A stretch of 64,000 nucleotides of DNA, taken from contig NZ_CM001440.1 of assembly GCF_000244975.1 (NCBI RefSeq), positions 3,456,325-3,520,324 of the forward strand, read 5' to 3'. Below, piece by piece: positions 61,293 to 64,000 of the stretch (its first letter is position 1; the number at the start of each line of letters is the position of its first letter). The notes below the pieces were generated by a model. The model had not been told where the DNA came from. It saw only the letters and a program-made list of their open reading frames with translations, and made no database searches. The translations under genes were made by a program, and so were the position numbers. Source of the DNA: Saccharomonospora cyanea NA-134. Lineage in GTDB: Bacteria; Actinomycetota; Actinomycetes; Mycobacteriales; Pseudonocardiaceae.

Positions 61293-62513
61293 TCAGGTCA
61301 GCGCACGGCGCAGGTCGACGGCCAGATCCCCGCGCTCGCCGACGCTGACGCCGTCGAGCCCCAGCCACGACGCCATGACGCCGAGTTCGGCCGCGAGCTC
61401 CGCGGCGACCCTGCCACGCTCCACACCGGACTCGGCGAAGGCGCCGGGCACGCGCAGGACGCCCGCGGCCCGGTCGGCCTTGAGGTCGACCCTCGCCACC
61501 AGAGCCCCGTCGAGCAGGAACGGGAACACGTAATAGCCGTGTACCCGCTTGGCCTCCGGCACGTAGATCTCGATGCGGTAGCGGAAATCGAACAACCGCT
61601 CCGCCCTGCTCCGCTCCCACACCAGCGGGTCGAAGGGACACAGCAGCGCCCGGCCCTCCATCCGGCGAGGCGTCCGCGCGGCGGTGTGCCGGTAGGCGGG
61701 AGTAGGCCAGGTTTCCACGCGTACCGGCTCCAGCGCCCCGGCCTCCACGAGGTCGGCGACGGCCTGCCTGCTCACCTCGGGCGAGAGCCGGTAGTAGTCG
61801 CGCAGGTCGGGCTCGGTGGCGATGCCGTACGCCCGGGCCGCGCGGTCCACGAGTTCCCGCGCGGCGGTGCGCGCGTCCACGCTGCGGTGTAGCACCTCGG
61901 GCGGCAGCACCCGCTCGCTGAGGTCGTACAGCCGTTCGAAGCCACGGCGCGCACCCGTGGTGAGCTCCCCGATACCGAAGAGCCACTCACAGACCTTCTT
62001 GACGTCGGAGCGCTCCCACCACGAGCCGGGGGTGCGAGGGGCGGGTCCGGACAGTTCGCGTTCGATGGTGCCCGCCCCGGCGGGCCCCAGTTCCTTCACC
62101 ACGGCGAGGACGTCGTCCACGAGTGCGGGCTGGGACTCGGCGATGCGGCCGTAGTGCCGCCACCAACCCCGCGGCTTCGCACCGGAGTGCAACAGCGGCC
62201 AGTCCTCGACCGGCACCAGGCTCGCCTCGTGGGCCCAGCACTCCACGAGCATGCGGGGTCGCCGGGCACTGTGTGTCCACGCCGCCGAGTCGACGAGCTC
62301 CCGGTCGTACGCACCGAGCCGCGCGAACAACGGCGCGTAGTGTGCGCGCACGGCGACGTTGACCGAGTCGAGCTGTAGCACGTGCAGGCGGGACAGGACC
62401 CGGCGGAGGTGCCGGCGATCGGGTTCGGCGTCGGGGCGTGGATCGGCGAAACCCTGCGCGGCCAGGGCCGTCCGGCGAGCGACATCCAGGCTGACGGTTC
62501 TCACGACCGGCAT
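61293..62513 (-). CDS. AlkX/YcaQ-type winged-helix DNA glycosylase
   Basis: The 406-residue protein matches the HTH_42 (AlkZ-like) family of DNA glycosylases. It has LHVLQLDSVNVAVRAHYAPLFARLG (split as LHVLQLDSVNV and HYAPLFARLG), RPRMLVECWAHEASLVP, FERLYDLSERVLP, and the C-terminal LLCPFDPLVWERSRAERLF. The active-site motif is Gln-Leu-Asp, the Q-phi-D type of YcaQ/AlkX rather than the Q-phi-Q of AlkZ proteins that guard toxin biosynthesis clusters. It should unhook bulky alkyl adducts or cross-links. It is divergent from the next gene. Confidence 0.85.
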   Translation of the reverse strand: MPVVRTVSLDVARRTALAAQGFADPRPDAEPDRRHLRRVLSRLHVLQLDSVNVAVRAHYAPLFARLGAYDRELVDSAAWTHSARRPRMLVECWAHEASLVPVEDWPLLHSGAKPRGWWRHYGRIAESQPALVDDVLAVVKELGPAGAGTIERELSGPAPRTPGSWWERSDVKKVCEWLFGIGELTTGARRGFERLYDLSERVLPPEVLHRSVDARTAARELVDRAARAYGIATEPDLRDYYRLSPEVSRQAVADLVEAGALEPVRVETWPTPAYRHTAARTPRRMEGRALLCPFDPLVWERSRAERLFDFRYRIEIYVPEAKRVHGYYVFPFLLDGALVARVDLKADRAAGVLRVPGAFAESGVERGRVAAELAAELGVMASWLGLDGVSVGERGDLAVDLRRALT

Positions 62514-62570
62514 GATGCCAGTCGACCCCGACACCTTTCCGCGCGTCACCGTGCCGCTACTGTGACGGGC

Positions 62571-63149
62571 ATGACGACCGCGGACGTCCGTCCCGCCACC
62601 GCCGACGACGTCGGTGAGATCACCCGGATCCAACTCGCCACGTGGCGTGCCGCCTACGGGGAAGCCCTGGGCGCGGCCGTGAACTCGCTTGCGCCGGAGC
62701 AGGTTTCGGCGAGCTGGGCGGAAGCCGTGGAGCACCCGGACACCGACGTCTACGTCGCCGTCGAGGGCTCCGCCACCGTGGGGTTCTGCGTCGCGGGGAT
62801 CGCGCCCGCACCGGAGGTCGCCGCGGCGGACGGCAGCCTGCCCGACGACGCCGCCCGGACGGGACTGATCGCGTCCCTGCTCGTGGAGCCCAGGTGGGGG
62901 CGCCGGGGACACGGCGGCAGGCTGCTCGGGACAGCGGCGGCCGGGCTGCGTCGCCGCGGAGCCGAACGCGGCATCGCCTGGGTCGTGCAGTCCGACTCCG
63001 CGTCCCTGTCCTTCTACCGCAGCGCCGGCTGGAACCCCGACGGCACCGTTCGCATCCTCGACACCGGCGAACACACGATCAAGGAGCTCCGCCTCACCGG
63101 CACCCTCGATCTTCGTTTGGATCATCCCGAGCCGTCCGATTCGGATTGA
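62571..63149 (+). CDS. GNAT-family acetyltransferase
   Basis: The 192-residue protein has an N-terminal VRPATADDVGEITRIQLATWRAAYG, the acetyl-CoA loop VEPRWGRRGHGGRLLGTAA and a C-terminal SLSFYRSAGWNPDG. The pattern fits GNAT acetyltransferases of the RimI/YjcF type with unknown acceptor. It is divergent from the AlkX-type gene by 57 bases. Confidence 0.85.
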   Translation: MTTADVRPATADDVGEITRIQLATWRAAYGEALGAAVNSLAPEQVSASWAEAVEHPDTDVYVAVEGSATVGFCVAGIAPAPEVAAADGSLPDDAARTGLIASLLVEPRWGRRGHGGRLLGTAAAGLRRRGAERGIAWVVQSDSASLSFYRSAGWNPDGTVRILDTGEHTIKELRLTGTLDLRLDHPEPSDSD

Positions 63150-63236
63150 CCGCTTCTCTCGCTCGGGAACTGCCCCGCCCCTTCCCGCGTCGCACAGGGC
63201 ACCGACCTGGCGACGTGCGAGAAGAGCGAGGACGCG

Positions 63237-63807
63237 AGGACGTATCCGCAGCAGCCCGGCGGGCAACCGGGCCCCTACGGCACCCCACAGCAGGGCGGCT
63301 GGCAACCATCACCCGGCCGACCACAGCCCGGCTACGCCGCCGCACAAGAAGACCGGCCTGCGGATCGGCCTCAGCGTGGCCGTCGTCGCGATCGTCGCCT
63401 TCGCCATCACCGCCTTCGTGGCCCCCGGCTTCCTCCTCAGCGACGACGAATCCGGCTCGAACCAAGCAGCGCCCGGCGGGGACGACTCGATCGACTTCGG
63501 CGACAGCGAAGCCGCCACCACCGCCGGGAAAGTCGCGTAGGGGTGGGCGAACGGCGACTACGAGGGTCTCAAGGCTCTGATCTGCCCGGACTCGGAAGGA
63601 GCCCTGCACGGCCACGCCACCGACGCGCTCTACGTGACGAGTTCCGAGGTCACCAGTGACCTGTGGGAAAGCCAAGATCCGGTGAGCGCGTCCTCCAACG
63701 CGAGCATCTCACTGGAACACGAGGGCCAACAGGTCTCCGTAGCGCCCACGTTCACGGTCGCGAAGCCGTCCGGAACGTGGTGCTGGTCGCCGATCGACGG
63801 GCTCTGA
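63237..63807 (+). pseudogene. Decayed proline-rich single-pass membrane protein
   Basis: The original product would run TYPQQPGGQPGPYGTPQQGG, a Pro/Gln/Gly cytoplasmic arm, then HKKTGLRIG, a membrane segment (LSVAVVAIVAFAITAFVAP) and an outer domain (ANGDYEGLKALICPD, with a closing WCWSPIDGL) to the TGA at 63805. Three lesions are visible. The codon before TYPQQPG is AGG at the place of the expected ATG. A one-base frameshift lies near 63337-63345 (GYA to PPHKKTG). A TAG stands at 63538-63540 in front of GWANGDYE. Membrane proteins of this build are common in actinomycetes. Confidence 0.72.
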
Positions 63808-63821
63808 GCCCACCTCCCGCC

Positions 63822-63850
63822 CTGCGGTCGACAACCGTCGACGGTCGCAG
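63822..63850 (+). terminator. Possible terminator after the pseudogene
   Basis: GTCGAC at 63827-63832 pairs with GTCGAC at 63837-63842 around a four-base loop, and CTGCG at 63822-63826 with CGCAG at 63846-63850 extends the stem across a three-base bulge. No T-run follows. The last 150 bases of the window hold no gene that I can support. Confidence 0.35.
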
Positions 63851-64000
63851 AGTCCTCCCCGTGGCTCCGGTTCGCGCACCACGACATCGTTCGCACCGAC
63901 ACGGCCCGGCCCCGACGTGTCGCCGTTCTCGGTGCGGTGCCCGCGCTCCCGCCTAGCTGTTCGGCTGCCCCGCAGGCCTTCCGAACGGAAAGGCGACCTC

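Overview
The window is about 70% GC and gene-dense. It carries markers of an actinomycete of the order Pseudonocardiales (Saccharomonospora, Amycolatopsis or Prauserella type): a DUF397/DUF5753 regulator pair, EspG/PPE-type secretion genes with a DUF3558 lipoprotein, ClgR-PspA, MraZ with a TGGGN operator, FadD15, ThyX, and many GTG starts with 4-base stop/start overlaps. The genus is an inference. No rRNA, tRNA, CRISPR array, insertion sequence or prophage was seen, and the content is mostly core chromosome with a few accessory patches.

Layout. 1-3.6 kb is a regulatory patch: a large LuxR-type ATPase cut by the window edge, a 74-residue unknown, the DUF397/XRE-DUF5753 pair and a small Cys/His protein. 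3.6-10.2 kb is central metabolism: tesB, pyruvate kinase, a sodium/anion symporter, a phosphofructokinase with the pyrophosphate-type residue pair, and a type I DAHP synthase behind a leader peptide carrying Phe-Tyr-Phe-Trp-Phe. 10.2-20.1 kb recalls the Mycobacterium tuberculosis Rv2179c-Rv2187 neighbourhood: DEDDh exoribonuclease, PlsC, esterase, Nudix-NYN fusion, ROK glucokinase, ArsA-like ATPase, two START-like proteins, a phosphoesterase and FadD15. 20.1-22.8 kb is a TetR-drrAB export module. 22.8-27 kb holds only the head of the division cluster (mraZ-rsmH-ftsL-ftsI).

27-35 kb holds a decayed winged-helix gene, a four-gene type VII secretion accessory operon (EspG, PPE-like, DUF3558, ESAT-6-like) without its ATPase, and divergently a MoxR-DUF58-TgpA operon that ends at a 54-base perfect palindrome. 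35-42 kb has DUF3040, DNA polymerase IV, a methyltransferase, a ParA-like ATPase, endonuclease VIII, a structured presumably non-coding or small-ORF RNA, pyrD, and an allophanate hydrolase-like protein without catalytic residues. 42-51.8 kb is the envelope-stress and division block: pspM-like, pspA, clgR with its own operator, cinA, pgsA, rimO, argA, menC and ftsK. 51.8-64 kb has a second PlsC, a DMT permease, rnj-dapA, a Ser/Thr kinase, an ACT protein, thyX, a HicB-like histidine-rich regulator with DUF4097, an AlkX-type glycosylase, a GNAT, and a proline-rich membrane protein pseudogene.

The most notable points are the complete-looking aromatic amino acid attenuator before the DAHP synthase, the structured transcript with an extreme Shine-Dalgarno before pyrD, the leaderless self-operator arrangement of the histidine-rich HicB-like protein, and the catalytically emptied allophanate hydrolase homologue.
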